A stretch of DNA of 64,000 nucleotides, from positions 310,001-374,000 of the forward strand of contig JABUFB010000001.1 in NCBI GenBank assembly GCA_013314775.1. Reading direction: 5' to 3'. How positions within the stretch are numbered: the first letter of the stretch is position 1; each line of letters opens with the position of its first letter. Shown in pieces: positions 17,164 to 25,589 of this stretch. This stretch comes from Armatimonadota bacterium (GTDB lineage: Bacteria; Armatimonadota; Zipacnadia; Zipacnadales; JABUFB01). The translations under genes were made by a program, and so were the position numbers. The notes under the pieces were generated by a model that made no database searches, was not told where the DNA came from, and was given only the letters and a program-made list of their open reading frames with translations.

Positions 17164-18231
17164 ATGCGAATCCTCATCGTCCACCGCAATGCCCGCATTG
17201 GCGGCGCAAACACTTACATCCTTGCGGTCGCGCCGGAACTGATCGCGCGAGGGCATGAGGTGCACCTGCTCATCGGCCCCGGGCCGCTCCTGCCGAAACT
17301 GCGCGAGGCCGTTCAGACCCGGGTCATCGTCGCTCCTCCGGTGCGCGCGGCGGGCAGTTTCGTCCTGCGCCGGGCCATTCGTCTTCGGCAAATCGACGTG
17401 GTCAATGCCCACACCGTCACCTCTGGCGCGCTGGCCCTGGCGGCCTGCAGAGCAGAAGGAGTGCCGCTTGTCCAGCATGCCCACAGCCTGATCCCGCTGG
17501 ACGAGGCCAATCCGGTTCTGCGCGGGGCGGGGGCAGTGATGGTGATGAACCGTTCAGTGCAAGACTGGGTGGGGCAGGTCGAGGGGGTTGCCGAAAAGAC
17601 CTTTCTCAGTCGTCTGGCCGTAGACTCCGCACGCTTCCATCTGTGCCCTCCGCACGAGAATGGCGGTTTCCACGTGCTCTACTGCGGCCGGATGTCTCGC
17701 AGGAAGGCGGCTTATGCTCAGGACCTGCTGGAAATGCTGGCCGCGGTGGACAAGCAGATTCCGGGTCTGCGCCTCACCATCGTCGGCGGGGGCTCGCGCC
17801 AGGTATATATGGGGCGGACCGTGCGCGCGGCCAATGCCGGACTGGGCCGGGAAGCTGTGCGGTATGCCGGGGAGACTCTGGACACGGCGCCACTGATCGC
17901 CTCGGCGGACTGCGTCATCGGGGCGGGGTATGTGGCGCTGGAAGCTTTGGCCACCGGACGGCATACCATCGGGGTGGGCATTCAGGGCCTGACCGGATAT
18001 GTGACGCGGGAGAATCTGGAAGCGTCGATTGAGGCCAATTTCGGGGATCACGACGCCTTCGACCGCAACGTGACGGCCGACTCTCTGGCTGCACAGGTAC
18101 TGGCCGCATACGCAGCCTGGCAGCGCGAGAAGGTTCTGGGGTGGGCCTCCGAAGCGATTGGTGAGGAGTTCTGTGTCGCCCGGGCATGCGACGATCTGGA
18201 GAGGGTCTACGCGTCCGTTGCCGGCAGGTGA
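17164..18231 (+). CDS. GT-B glycosyltransferase (paralogue A)
   Basis: A 355-residue GT-B fold glycosyltransferase. The N-terminus MRILIVHRNARIGGANTYIL has the acceptor-domain glycine-rich loop, and the C-terminal domain has LYCGRMSRRKAAY and the DCVIGAGYVALEALATGR donor-site region. The start at 17164 is the ATG opening the first Rossmann strand; a TATACT at 17121-17126 could be the -10 of a weak promoter. It is closely related to the gene at 18250-19323, with which it converges 18 bases apart. Confidence 0.8.
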   Translation: MRILIVHRNARIGGANTYILAVAPELIARGHEVHLLIGPGPLLPKLREAVQTRVIVAPPVRAAGSFVLRRAIRLRQIDVVNAHTVTSGALALAACRAEGVPLVQHAHSLIPLDEANPVLRGAGAVMVMNRSVQDWVGQVEGVAEKTFLSRLAVDSARFHLCPPHENGGFHVLYCGRMSRRKAAYAQDLLEMLAAVDKQIPGLRLTIVGGGSRQVYMGRTVRAANAGLGREAVRYAGETLDTAPLIASADCVIGAGYVALEALATGRHTIGVGIQGLTGYVTRENLEASIEANFGDHDAFDRNVTADSLAAQVLAAYAAWQREKVLGWASEAIGEEFCVARACDDLERVYASVAGR

Positions 18232-18249
18232 GAGGGGCGCCTCCGTGGG

Positions 18250-19323
18250 CTATCTGCCGGCCAGGGCGTCCTCGTATACCCGCACAAGATCGGCTGCCAC
18301 TTTCTGAGGGTCGCACATGGCGCACACGAGTCCGCTGCCCCAGGTGATTTGCCCCTGCTCTCGGTGCCGCGTGTGGGCATCCCGGATCATTTCGGCCATG
18401 ATCTCGGGATTGGCCTCGCCGAGGCGCGCCGCGGTATCCCCGAAATTGCCCGCCAGGGCATCCATGAATTCAGCCTCATCCACATGCCCCCAGACGCCCT
18501 CGAAACCGACCCCGATGAGGCGGCGGTTCATCGCAAGTGCTTCGAGAGCCACGTACCCGGCACCGATCACCACGTCCGCCTGGTGCAGGTAGGGCCTTGG
18601 GTCGTCGACCTGCCCCGGCGCGGTGATCACCATCTTCCCCTGGGTTATGTTGACTCTCTCCGCGGCGTCTCGGACCATCCGGAGACGGTTGGCCACGCCG
18701 CCGACCACCACCAGCGCGAGATCGGGCATTTCGGGCACAAGAGCCTCGACGGCAGCGATCGTGGCGAACACCTGCGCGCCTTTGGTGCGGCTCAAGCGGC
18801 AGCAGTGGACCACCGTGAAGTCTGCTGTGCTTTCCCGCGGTTCGGGGCTGAAGTGTTTGCAGTCCACCGGCAGAATCGACTGGTAGACCTTGTCGGCATA
18901 CTCGGGGACTTCGCGCCGGATGTGCTCGACCGTGCCCCGGTTCATGCCGATGATCCGCGATGCGTACGCCAAGGCCTCCAAGCCGGGACGCATGTCCCGC
19001 AGGCTGTGGATGTTCATAATCAGCGGAATGCGTGCCCGGCGACAGGCGCCCAGCGCATGGACTGCGCTGTTGAGGGTCTGGGTGACGACGATATCGATGG
19101 ACCAGCGTTCCAGGGCTCGGGATACCGCTATCGAGGCCAGCACGGGCAGTGGGGGATGGGCCGCTACATCGCGGAAGACAGGTCTCACTTGGTGGTAACT
19201 GCTGCCACCGGATGATACGAGGTAGCAGGCGTGGCCCAGATCAGAAAGGGCCGGGACCAGCGTTCGCAAGTAAGTGGACCCTCCGCCAATCTTGGCGTTC
19301 CGGTCAACAAACAGGATGTTCAT
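18250..19323 (-). CDS. GT-B glycosyltransferase (paralogue B)
   Basis: A 357-residue protein that aligns along its full length with the neighbour at 17164: MNILFVDRNAKIGGGSTYL against MRILIVHRNARIGGANTYI, and DVVIGAGYVALEALAMNRR against DCVIGAGYVALEALATGRH. Both end in a similar VYEDALAGR/VYASVAGR tail. Same inferred role: sugar transfer at the inner face of the membrane. The pair is arranged tail to tail, pointing to an old inverted duplication. The ribosome site is weak. Confidence 0.8.
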   Translation of the reverse strand: MNILFVDRNAKIGGGSTYLRTLVPALSDLGHACYLVSSGGSSYHQVRPVFRDVAAHPPLPVLASIAVSRALERWSIDIVVTQTLNSAVHALGACRRARIPLIMNIHSLRDMRPGLEALAYASRIIGMNRGTVEHIRREVPEYADKVYQSILPVDCKHFSPEPRESTADFTVVHCCRLSRTKGAQVFATIAAVEALVPEMPDLALVVVGGVANRLRMVRDAAERVNITQGKMVITAPGQVDDPRPYLHQADVVIGAGYVALEALAMNRRLIGVGFEGVWGHVDEAEFMDALAGNFGDTAARLGEANPEIMAEMIRDAHTRHREQGQITWGSGLVCAMCDPQKVAADLVRVYEDALAGR

Positions 19324-19401
19324 CGGCAGGCTCGCAGGGGGGCAGTGGCTCGTGCGGTCCCCCCCCCGCCGCTACCTGAGTAGTCGAACCTGGCCCCCCG
19401 A

Positions 19402-20424
19402 TCAGGGAGTTGGGTTCGTTGCGTTTCCATCAAATGCCGCCGGCGTGCCGTACAAGCCGGGCGACGTAGGAACGGTGTCTCGCTGCCACCAGGCACCCGC
19501 CGGGGGCTGAGTGGTGGCTGCGCTGGGCAACCAGGGATTGGGCGCCGCCGTCGGAGCCGTGGCTGTTCCCTGGCTGGGAGGCGTGGTCATCCACGGGTTC
19601 GGCGCCGTGGACTGCACCTCGGGCGCGCCGGGTGCTGCCGGCACGTACTGCCACCCGTTGGTCGCAGGCTGGGGCCATCCGGGCGTTAGCGTTGTGTCCT
19701 GGGGGACGGCCAGACCTGGCACTGCGGTGTTCACCCAGGGGTTCGGCGCGACAGTGGCCTGAGGGGCCGCGCTCACCCACGGGTTGGGCAAGAGACCGTC
19801 GGCTGGTGCGAGCGGCCCCGAGTTGGATTGCGGCAGCGTCGGCGCGGTGTTCCAAGTGATGCCCGGCGCCGTTGGGGCAGCGCCGCCCGGTGAAGCGGTC
19901 TGCTGCCACCCGCTCTGTGGAATGGCTACAGAGGGTGCTGTGGGTAACCATGGAGAAACGGGCGCAGGCACAGTGATGTTTGGTGACCAACTGGACGGTG
20001 TCTGCTGGACCCACGGATTGGGCGCGAGCGGCTGCTGAGTCTCTGGCGCCGGCGTGTACCAGCCCCCCATCGCGGGGCCGGTGAAACCGCCGCCGGGAGG
20101 GATGGTGGGCAAGGGGGCAGCGTTCGCAGGCTGGGTGGTGCCCCAGGGGTTGTACCATCCGCCCGTCGCGGCGCCCGGGGCAGGAACGGCCCCCGCCGGG
20201 GCTGTGGTGGCAGTGGGAGCGGGAGCAAGCCAGGGCTGGAGCGGGTTAGCCGTCGGCGCGGGTGCCGCGGATGACGCAGGCGTGGTGGGACTACCGTAGA
20301 GCGAGGGCATGGGGCCACCATATGGGGCTGTGGGAGCCGACCACTGGAACTGCGCTGCCGCGCATCCGCATAAGAGCACGAAGGTCACGGCAATCAACCG
20401 GGAAAAGGCTGAATTCATCGGCAT
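19402..20424 (-). CDS. Secreted Pro/Ala/Thr-rich protein with PNPW repeats
   Basis: A 340-residue protein of very low complexity, not recognised as a known family. It begins with a signal peptide (NSAFSRLIAVTFVLLCGCAA; the LCGC could also be an imperfect lipobox). The mature part is rich in Pro, Ala, Thr, Gly and Trp and has five PNPW units (APNPWV, LPNPWV, APNPWV, APNPWM, APNPWL) plus looser NPW/PWL copies. It is probably an extended, unstructured cell-surface or periplasmic polymer. The start at 20424 has GGAGG 9 bases upstream; a second ATG at 20418 is also usable. A good promoter lies 67-95 bases upstream. Confidence 0.65.
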   Translation of the reverse strand: MPMNSAFSRLIAVTFVLLCGCAAAQFQWSAPTAPYGGPMPSLYGSPTTPASSAAPAPTANPLQPWLAPAPTATTAPAGAVPAPGAATGGWYNPWGTTQPANAAPLPTIPPGGGFTGPAMGGWYTPAPETQQPLAPNPWVQQTPSSWSPNITVPAPVSPWLPTAPSVAIPQSGWQQTASPGGAAPTAPGITWNTAPTLPQSNSGPLAPADGLLPNPWVSAAPQATVAPNPWVNTAVPGLAVPQDTTLTPGWPQPATNGWQYVPAAPGAPEVQSTAPNPWMTTPPSQGTATAPTAAPNPWLPSAATTQPPAGAWWQRDTVPTSPGLYGTPAAFDGNATNPTP

Positions 20425-20788
20425 CCTTCTGCACCTCCAGAACCCCAGCACACAGACGACTTGGTCCGGGGACGCAAACCACACTGCTTTATTATAGTCG
20501 TACGCGCGAGAGCCGTCCATAGCGCCCGCGGGCGCGGCATGAGCATCGCTTTTGCAGTATGCGTGCCGGCCTACGTGCGTGGGCGGCGTCCAGCCTCGGC
20601 GGTCCTGGGGCCGTCCAACTGTGACCCCCGTAGGGGCGGATGAAACCCGGTGCGAGGGGAACGACCTGTCGCCCCCTCCGGGGGCTCACGCGGTCGTGAG
20701 GGGCTTTACAACACATTCGCGGGAACGCATACTTCTCTCCCGTCACGCAGTCAGCCCTGAAAGGGCAATGAGAGGGACGTCGTCGACC
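20425..20788. other. Divergent intergenic region
   Basis: 364 bases between the minus-strand PNPW gene and the plus-strand small membrane protein. It contains the PNPW gene promoter (20491-20519). The rest is GC-rich with short palindromic stretches (for example CCCCCTCCGGGGG around 20680); I could not match it to a known riboswitch and saw no other gene. Confidence 0.5.
20491..20519 (-). promoter_or_regulatory. Promoter for the PNPW-repeat gene
   Basis: On the minus strand TGGACG (-35; plus positions 20514-20519), 17-base spacer, TATAAT (-10; 20491-20496). The -10 is perfect and the -35 matches four of six. Confidence 0.65.
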
Positions 20789-21265
20789 ATGCCTGACATA
20801 CCTTCGCAGCCCGGCGCGGATAAGCTCCCCACACTCGATGAATACGGACGCGGGGAGGCCGGCGATGACTACGATCGTCGGCGCCGCCGCATGCTCGTCC
20901 TCGTCACAGTGGTGGCGCTTACGGGACTGTGCGCCTTCGCCGCGCTCATGGTCTATGCGGTCCGGCGCAATGTGAACCGGGAGCACTATGAGTTCCGCGC
21001 CTTCGTACGGCCGGGGGTGGGCGAGGACGAAGTCATCGCCGAGTTCGGCGAACCGTACCGACGCTTTTTCACCCGCTCATCCATCGAACCTATCCTGTCA
21101 GGGCGCGGACAGTACACGCGCTTCGACCGCGATGTCTCTCCCGATCAGCCGGGCATGTCCGACTTCTGCAAGGTCTTGCATTACCGCACCACACTGGAGC
21201 ACGGGGAGTTCGTATTCATTGGGACGGACGGCAAGGTCACGGCCGTGGTGACCGGCTCGCCGTAA
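20789..21265 (+). CDS. Small bitopic membrane protein, BamE/SmpA-like periplasmic domain suspected
   Basis: A 158-residue protein: a charged cytoplasmic head ending in DRRRRRM, one membrane helix (about 36-57, LVLVTVVALTGLCAFAALMV), then a periplasmic domain. That domain opens FVRPGVGEDEVIAEFGEPYR, which fits the G-x-T-x2-E-V-x3-L-G-x-P signature of SmpA/BamE-like folds, and closes GEFVFIGTDGKVTAVV. The function is unknown and the fold is inferred. The ATG at 20789 was chosen with GAGGGA 11 bases upstream; an in-frame ATG at 20768 is an alternative. Confidence 0.55.
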   Translation: MPDIPSQPGADKLPTLDEYGRGEAGDDYDRRRRRMLVLVTVVALTGLCAFAALMVYAVRRNVNREHYEFRAFVRPGVGEDEVIAEFGEPYRRFFTRSSIEPILSGRGQYTRFDRDVSPDQPGMSDFCKVLHYRTTLEHGEFVFIGTDGKVTAVVTGSP

Positions 21266-21341
21266 GCGCGGATGGAGGAAAACCCCGTCCCGGTCGCGAA
21301 GTAATCCCCCGAAAACCCACCCCGCGCAGGAAAGGCTCAGA

Positions 21342-24203
21342 ATGGCTTCCTCGACTCGTGAGACGGTCCTGGCACGCTTTGAGAATCCACCCGCCGCATA
21401 CCGGCCGATGATGTTCTGGATCTGGAACGGGGTGCTGGAGGAACGAGCCGTGCGCGCGCAGGTCCGCGACATGGCGGAGAAGGGTTGCGGCGGGTTTTTC
21501 ATCCACCCGATGGGCGAGAACTTCCGACTCAAGGATTTCATTGAGGGCCAGTGGCCGCCGTATCTGTCGGACGGGTACTTCCAGGCTGTGCGCTGGGCCA
21601 CGGAGGAAGCAGCGGCGCAGGGCATCTACGCGTGGTTGTACGATGAGGGGGGCTGGCCCAGTGGCACCGCTCAGGGCAAGGTGCTGGAGGGTCATCCCGA
21701 GCACACGGCCAAGGTCCTGCAGATGGAACAGGTCGCCGCAACCCCGGGTACTCAGTTCGCCTGCCCGGCGGAGACCGTCGCGGTTCTCGCGGTGTTCCGC
21801 GACCATGCGCCCGAAGTCCTGGAGATCGTGTCCGGCGCGGTCACCGTACCGTCGCTTTCCCACGGCCTGCTTCTGTTCCGTCAGGTTACGCGTGACGGCC
21901 GGGTAGACTTGCTCAGCCACGCCGCTGTCGCCCGGTTCATCGAGGTCACCCACGAGCAGTACGTCCCGTGTGTAGGGGAGTATTTCGGCAGCGTGATTCC
22001 GGGCATGTTCACCGACGAGCCGGCGGTATCGGGGGCCGTGGGTACCGACGCCATCCCGTGGACCGGGGACATGCTGCTCACATTTGAGCGCGACCGTGGC
22101 TTCGACCTGCGCCCGTTCCTTCCAGCGCTGTTCGCCTCTGACCAGCTCTCAGACGAGGTCCTGCATCATCTCGATGAAGCCGACGTGTTCCGCGCTCGCT
22201 GCGAGTTCAGCGACCATTGGACCGATCTGTTCCATGCCGCGTACTGGCTGCAGATCAACCGCTGGTGCGAGCGCCATAACCTGATTCATACGGGCCACGT
22301 GGGCGGCGAGGACAACCTGCCGGACCATGGGCGCCACGGTTTCGGTCACTTCTTCAAGACGGCCGGCGCATTGCACGCGCCGGGAGTGGACGCGATCTGG
22401 CGCCAAATCTGCTGGAACAAAGACAACTTCGATTTTCCCCTGTTCGCTTCATCGGCTGCACACCAAAGGCCCGGCCAGGGCGGCGCGCCGGACGAAGAGA
22501 GCCCCTTCGATAACCTGGTTGTCACCGAAACCAACGGTGTCTACGGATACGGGCTGACCTTCGAGCAGATGCGGTGGCTTGTGGACTACCAGTGCCTGCG
22601 CGGCATCAATCTCATCGGGCATATGTCCTACAGCTACACCACCGCGGGCGGCCGGCTGTATCGGACCATGGATCACGTGGGTCCCGGGAACCCCCTGTGG
22701 CCGCTGTTCAAAGGGTACGCAGACTACGTGGGGCGGCTGTGCTCTGTGTTGCGCAGTGGTGTGGCTCTGGCGGACATCGCGGTCTACTACCCGATTGAAT
22801 CCGTCTGGGCCGACCCGCGCGGGCCCTCAACCGACCGCGCCTGGAAGTCCTTGCAGGCAATCACCCGAGCGCTGACCGAAGAACAGGTGGCTTTTGATTA
22901 CATCGACGCGGACACGATCCAGAGGGCGGCCGTCAGCGAAGGTGCGCTTGAGACAGACGGGCAGTTCTACGGGACCATTGTGGTGCCCGAGGCCAGCGTG
23001 CTGCCGGTTGGAGTCCTGAAGACGCTTCTGGCGTTTTACGAGAGCGGCGGCCGGGTGGTGTTCCTGGATGATGTGCCGCGTCTGGCCGCGGAATTCGGGA
23101 AACAGAGAGAGTTCGAGGCCGCTCGTGATGGCCTGATCGCGGGCGCAGTGACCATGGATAGGGAGAGCGAGAGCGGCAGACTTGGAGGCGACACGCGCGA
23201 GGGGCTGTCTGAGGCGGCGCGCTGGGACGGACTCGCCGCCGGGCTGGGCATGTCAAGGCAGGACTACTTCCCGTCAGAGTTACTGGAGGACAAAGCGGTC
23301 ATCTTGGTCGCGGAAGTGGAGCTGGCCCGGCTGGCACGTCTGCTCGCACTGCGTGCCGGGCATTACGGCTTCCAGGTCTCCGGCTTTGTGCCCGAATTGC
23401 GCCTGGCCGTGCGAGACCTGGGCGACTTGCAGGTCGCCTTCATGATGAACGAGAGCCAGGAGCCGATCCATTTCGAGCTGGAGATCGTGCGCGATCAGCC
23501 CGTGAGCCTCGAGCAGTGGGACCCGGCCACTGGCCAGCGCGAGCTTCTGACCATGCATACGGAGGTCGCCGAGATCACCCGCGTGCCCTTCCGGATGCGA
23601 GCGGGAGAGTCGGCACTGCTGGTGCTTGACCCCGACACTCAGCCCGCGATCCCCGCTCATAAGGTGCGCAAGCTATCCCAGCCTGTGGTCATCGAAGTAC
23701 TCGACGAACCCGATCGGGTACGCATTGTGTCGGATTACCGCATTATTGACGGCGATATGGACATTCGGACGAGACAGACCCCCCAAGCCGATCTGCCCTT
23801 GCGCATCGGTTCCTGGGATGATCTGGACTTGATCGATTTCAGCGGAACGGTTGCCTATGAGTTCACCTTCACGATTGCGCCCGAGTATCTGACCGGGCCA
23901 GTATATCTTGATCTCGGTATGGTGAAATATGTGGCCAGGGTGATTCTCAACGAGAAAGAACTGCCGCTGTACGGATGGGCGCCCTTCGTACACAACGTGA
24001 CGCCGGCTCTACAGGAGGGCGAAAACCGGTTACGGGTGGAGGTCACCAACACTCTCGCCAACCAGTGCTGCAAGGAGAGCGTGGTTCACGAAGCGAAGGA
24101 CCGCGGGTGGTTCAACACGTACTTCGAGCGCTCGCTGCCGATGATGTCCGAGTCCCTGCCGTCAGGCCTTTTCGGTCCGGTGCGTCTGTATATCGAGGTC
24201 TGA
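21342..24203 (+). CDS. GH106-like (alpha-L-rhamnosidase-like) glycoside hydrolase
   Basis: A 953-residue protein resembling GH106 and related large glycosidases. The N-terminus has YRPMMFWIWNGVLEERAV and GGFFIHPMGENF, followed by AWLYDEGGWPSGTAQG, then the acid-rich GMFTDEPAVSGAVGTDA and a VTETNGVYGYG strand of the barrel. The last 150 residues form a galactose-binding-like beta-sandwich with RLRVEVTNTLANQ, as in the C-terminus of GH2/GH106 proteins. The assignment rests on these motifs. No signal peptide is seen, so it probably acts on imported oligosaccharides in the cytoplasm. AGGAAAGG precedes the ATG. The aspartokinase-like gene follows after 24 bases. Confidence 0.7.
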   Translation: MASSTRETVLARFENPPAAYRPMMFWIWNGVLEERAVRAQVRDMAEKGCGGFFIHPMGENFRLKDFIEGQWPPYLSDGYFQAVRWATEEAAAQGIYAWLYDEGGWPSGTAQGKVLEGHPEHTAKVLQMEQVAATPGTQFACPAETVAVLAVFRDHAPEVLEIVSGAVTVPSLSHGLLLFRQVTRDGRVDLLSHAAVARFIEVTHEQYVPCVGEYFGSVIPGMFTDEPAVSGAVGTDAIPWTGDMLLTFERDRGFDLRPFLPALFASDQLSDEVLHHLDEADVFRARCEFSDHWTDLFHAAYWLQINRWCERHNLIHTGHVGGEDNLPDHGRHGFGHFFKTAGALHAPGVDAIWRQICWNKDNFDFPLFASSAAHQRPGQGGAPDEESPFDNLVVTETNGVYGYGLTFEQMRWLVDYQCLRGINLIGHMSYSYTTAGGRLYRTMDHVGPGNPLWPLFKGYADYVGRLCSVLRSGVALADIAVYYPIESVWADPRGPSTDRAWKSLQAITRALTEEQVAFDYIDADTIQRAAVSEGALETDGQFYGTIVVPEASVLPVGVLKTLLAFYESGGRVVFLDDVPRLAAEFGKQREFEAARDGLIAGAVTMDRESESGRLGGDTREGLSEAARWDGLAAGLGMSRQDYFPSELLEDKAVILVAEVELARLARLLALRAGHYGFQVSGFVPELRLAVRDLGDLQVAFMMNESQEPIHFELEIVRDQPVSLEQWDPATGQRELLTMHTEVAEITRVPFRMRAGESALLVLDPDTQPAIPAHKVRKLSQPVVIEVLDEPDRVRIVSDYRIIDGDMDIRTRQTPQADLPLRIGSWDDLDLIDFSGTVAYEFTFTIAPEYLTGPVYLDLGMVKYVARVILNEKELPLYGWAPFVHNVTPALQEGENRLRVEVTNTLANQCCKESVVHEAKDRGWFNTYFERSLPMMSESLPSGLFGPVRLYIEV

Positions 24204-24227
24204 GGCAACCCAGGAAGGGGGCTTGCA

Positions 24228-25091
24228 GTGGCACCCATACCTGTACTCAAGTTTGGCGGGCTGACCCTACAGGGGCGCGAGCGTTTCGGCCCGGATGAGC
24301 CCGCACTGCTCGAGGAATGTCGCCGGCTTGAGAGTGTCAATGCCATCTACCGTCACATTGAGACAAGGCGCAACCAGGCACGCTCGAAACGCCTGCGTGA
24401 GATTGCCGAAAGTTTCATTCTGCCCCTCACCAGGGCCGGAGTGATTCCGGTGGTCGTTGTCTCGGCGTTCGACTGGACCACTGACAAACTGCAGCAGTTA
24501 GCGTACTGCGTGCATGAGAAGCCGGATGACCGGGAGTACGCACGTCTGCTCATGTCCGGCGAGCTGCGGGCGAACGCCGCCCTGGCGATGGTCCTGCAGT
24601 GTATGGAATGTCCGGCATGCTCCCTCACCGGCCACGAGGCGGGCATCAACACCACCCCACAGCACGTCGACGCTCTGGTGCGCAGGGTTTACCCGAGCTA
24701 CTCGCGCAGCCTCATCGAGCGCGGTGTGGTCCCGGTGATTGCGGGTTTTCAAGGGTACTTCCGCAACCCGAAGCTGGGCAGGAACGATGTATCAATCCTG
24801 GGCCGCGGGGGCTCGAACCTGACGGCGGTGGCGCTTGCGCATGCGTTGGGGCAGAGTGAGTGCACCATGTTCACTGACGTGGACGGGATCTATGACAAAG
24901 ACCCGCGGCGGCACCCTGATGCCCGCAAGCTGCCGGAAGTCAAAGCGTCTGACCTGCTGGACTGGGACCCGTTCCCCCAGGTGATCCAGAAGGAAGCCGT
25001 GCAGTTTGCGGTCGATCGACGGGTCAACATCTGGATCCGCGACGGGTTCGATGCGGACGCTCCCGGAAGCCTTATCGTCTGCACCGGCTAA
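24228..25091 (+). CDS. Aspartate kinase-like amino-acid kinase without ACT domains
   Basis: A 287-residue amino-acid-kinase-fold protein. It opens VLKFGGLTLQGRERFG, a variant of the KFGG-T-S phosphate loop of aspartokinases, and has LGRGGSNLTAVALAHAL and MFTDVDGIYDKDPRRHPDA, both typical of aspartokinase. The protein stops right after the catalytic domain, so the two regulatory ACT domains that sense lysine or threonine are missing. It could be an unregulated LysC, or a relative with another substrate. The GTG at 24228 is preceded by GGAAGGGGG. It lies 24 bases after the GH106-like gene, probably on the same transcript. Confidence 0.75.
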   Translation: MAPIPVLKFGGLTLQGRERFGPDEPALLEECRRLESVNAIYRHIETRRNQARSKRLREIAESFILPLTRAGVIPVVVVSAFDWTTDKLQQLAYCVHEKPDDREYARLLMSGELRANAALAMVLQCMECPACSLTGHEAGINTTPQHVDALVRRVYPSYSRSLIERGVVPVIAGFQGYFRNPKLGRNDVSILGRGGSNLTAVALAHALGQSECTMFTDVDGIYDKDPRRHPDARKLPEVKASDLLDWDPFPQVIQKEAVQFAVDRRVNIWIRDGFDADAPGSLIVCTG

Positions 25092-25589
25092 GATAGCCGG
25101 CGCGGTGAGCAGAATCGGCAAGAGGTATACGTGACGGGACGGCGAAACCCTTGGCAGTGGCGGCGGTCTTACTTTACAGAAGCCGAGTGTGGTGGGCGTG
25201 TGGTGATAGCGTCGGGGCGGCACAGGGTCCTGGGAAGCTCTGACAACGGTGTGCTCTGGAGCGTCGGGCGACTGGCTCGGCGGTTTGCTTGCCATATTTT
25301 CGAACGCTGTGCTATAATCGCCGCGTCTTCAGCTTTGAACGAAGGCGCGTCGGAACAAGGGAAGGCGCCGAACGTTCCTACAGGGGTATGCGCTCTCCCA
25401 AGAGAGCTGCGATCGCGTACCGGGGCGCGCGTAAGCGTGACAACGTGTACGCGCTCGTTTGCGTGTAGGGCGCGCCCTCGCCCGGGGTAGCAGTCGGACA
25501 ATGGGGGCCGGGGAGCGACTGCAGGCACCGTCGCAGCAGCAGGCACGCGCGTCAGGTCGTCACCGCAGTAGGTGTCATAGGGAGTGATC
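25092..25589. other. Intergenic region with promoter and about 270-base leader
   Basis: The first part shows nothing recognisable. A strong promoter sits at 25289-25318; from there to the next start codon is a leader of about 265 bases with several potential hairpins (for example GCTCTC 25392-25397 with GAGAGC 25402-25407). I could not match it to a known riboswitch class. Confidence 0.6.
25289..25318 (+). promoter_or_regulatory. Promoter of the surface-protein locus
   Basis: TTGCCA (25289-25294), 18-base spacer, TATAAT (25313-25318), with the extended -10 block TGTGCTATAAT from 25308. Confidence 0.75.

Noticed and set aside
19359-19367. Run of nine C residues
   Set aside because: It lies in a 78-base gap between genes, not in a coding frame; probably a simple homopolymer or an assembly-sensitive spot rather than a phase switch.
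20521-20788. Possible riboswitch upstream of the small membrane protein
   Set aside because: Palindromic GC stretches are present but I could not match conserved cores of cobalamin, cyclic-di-GMP, ZTP or glycine riboswitches.
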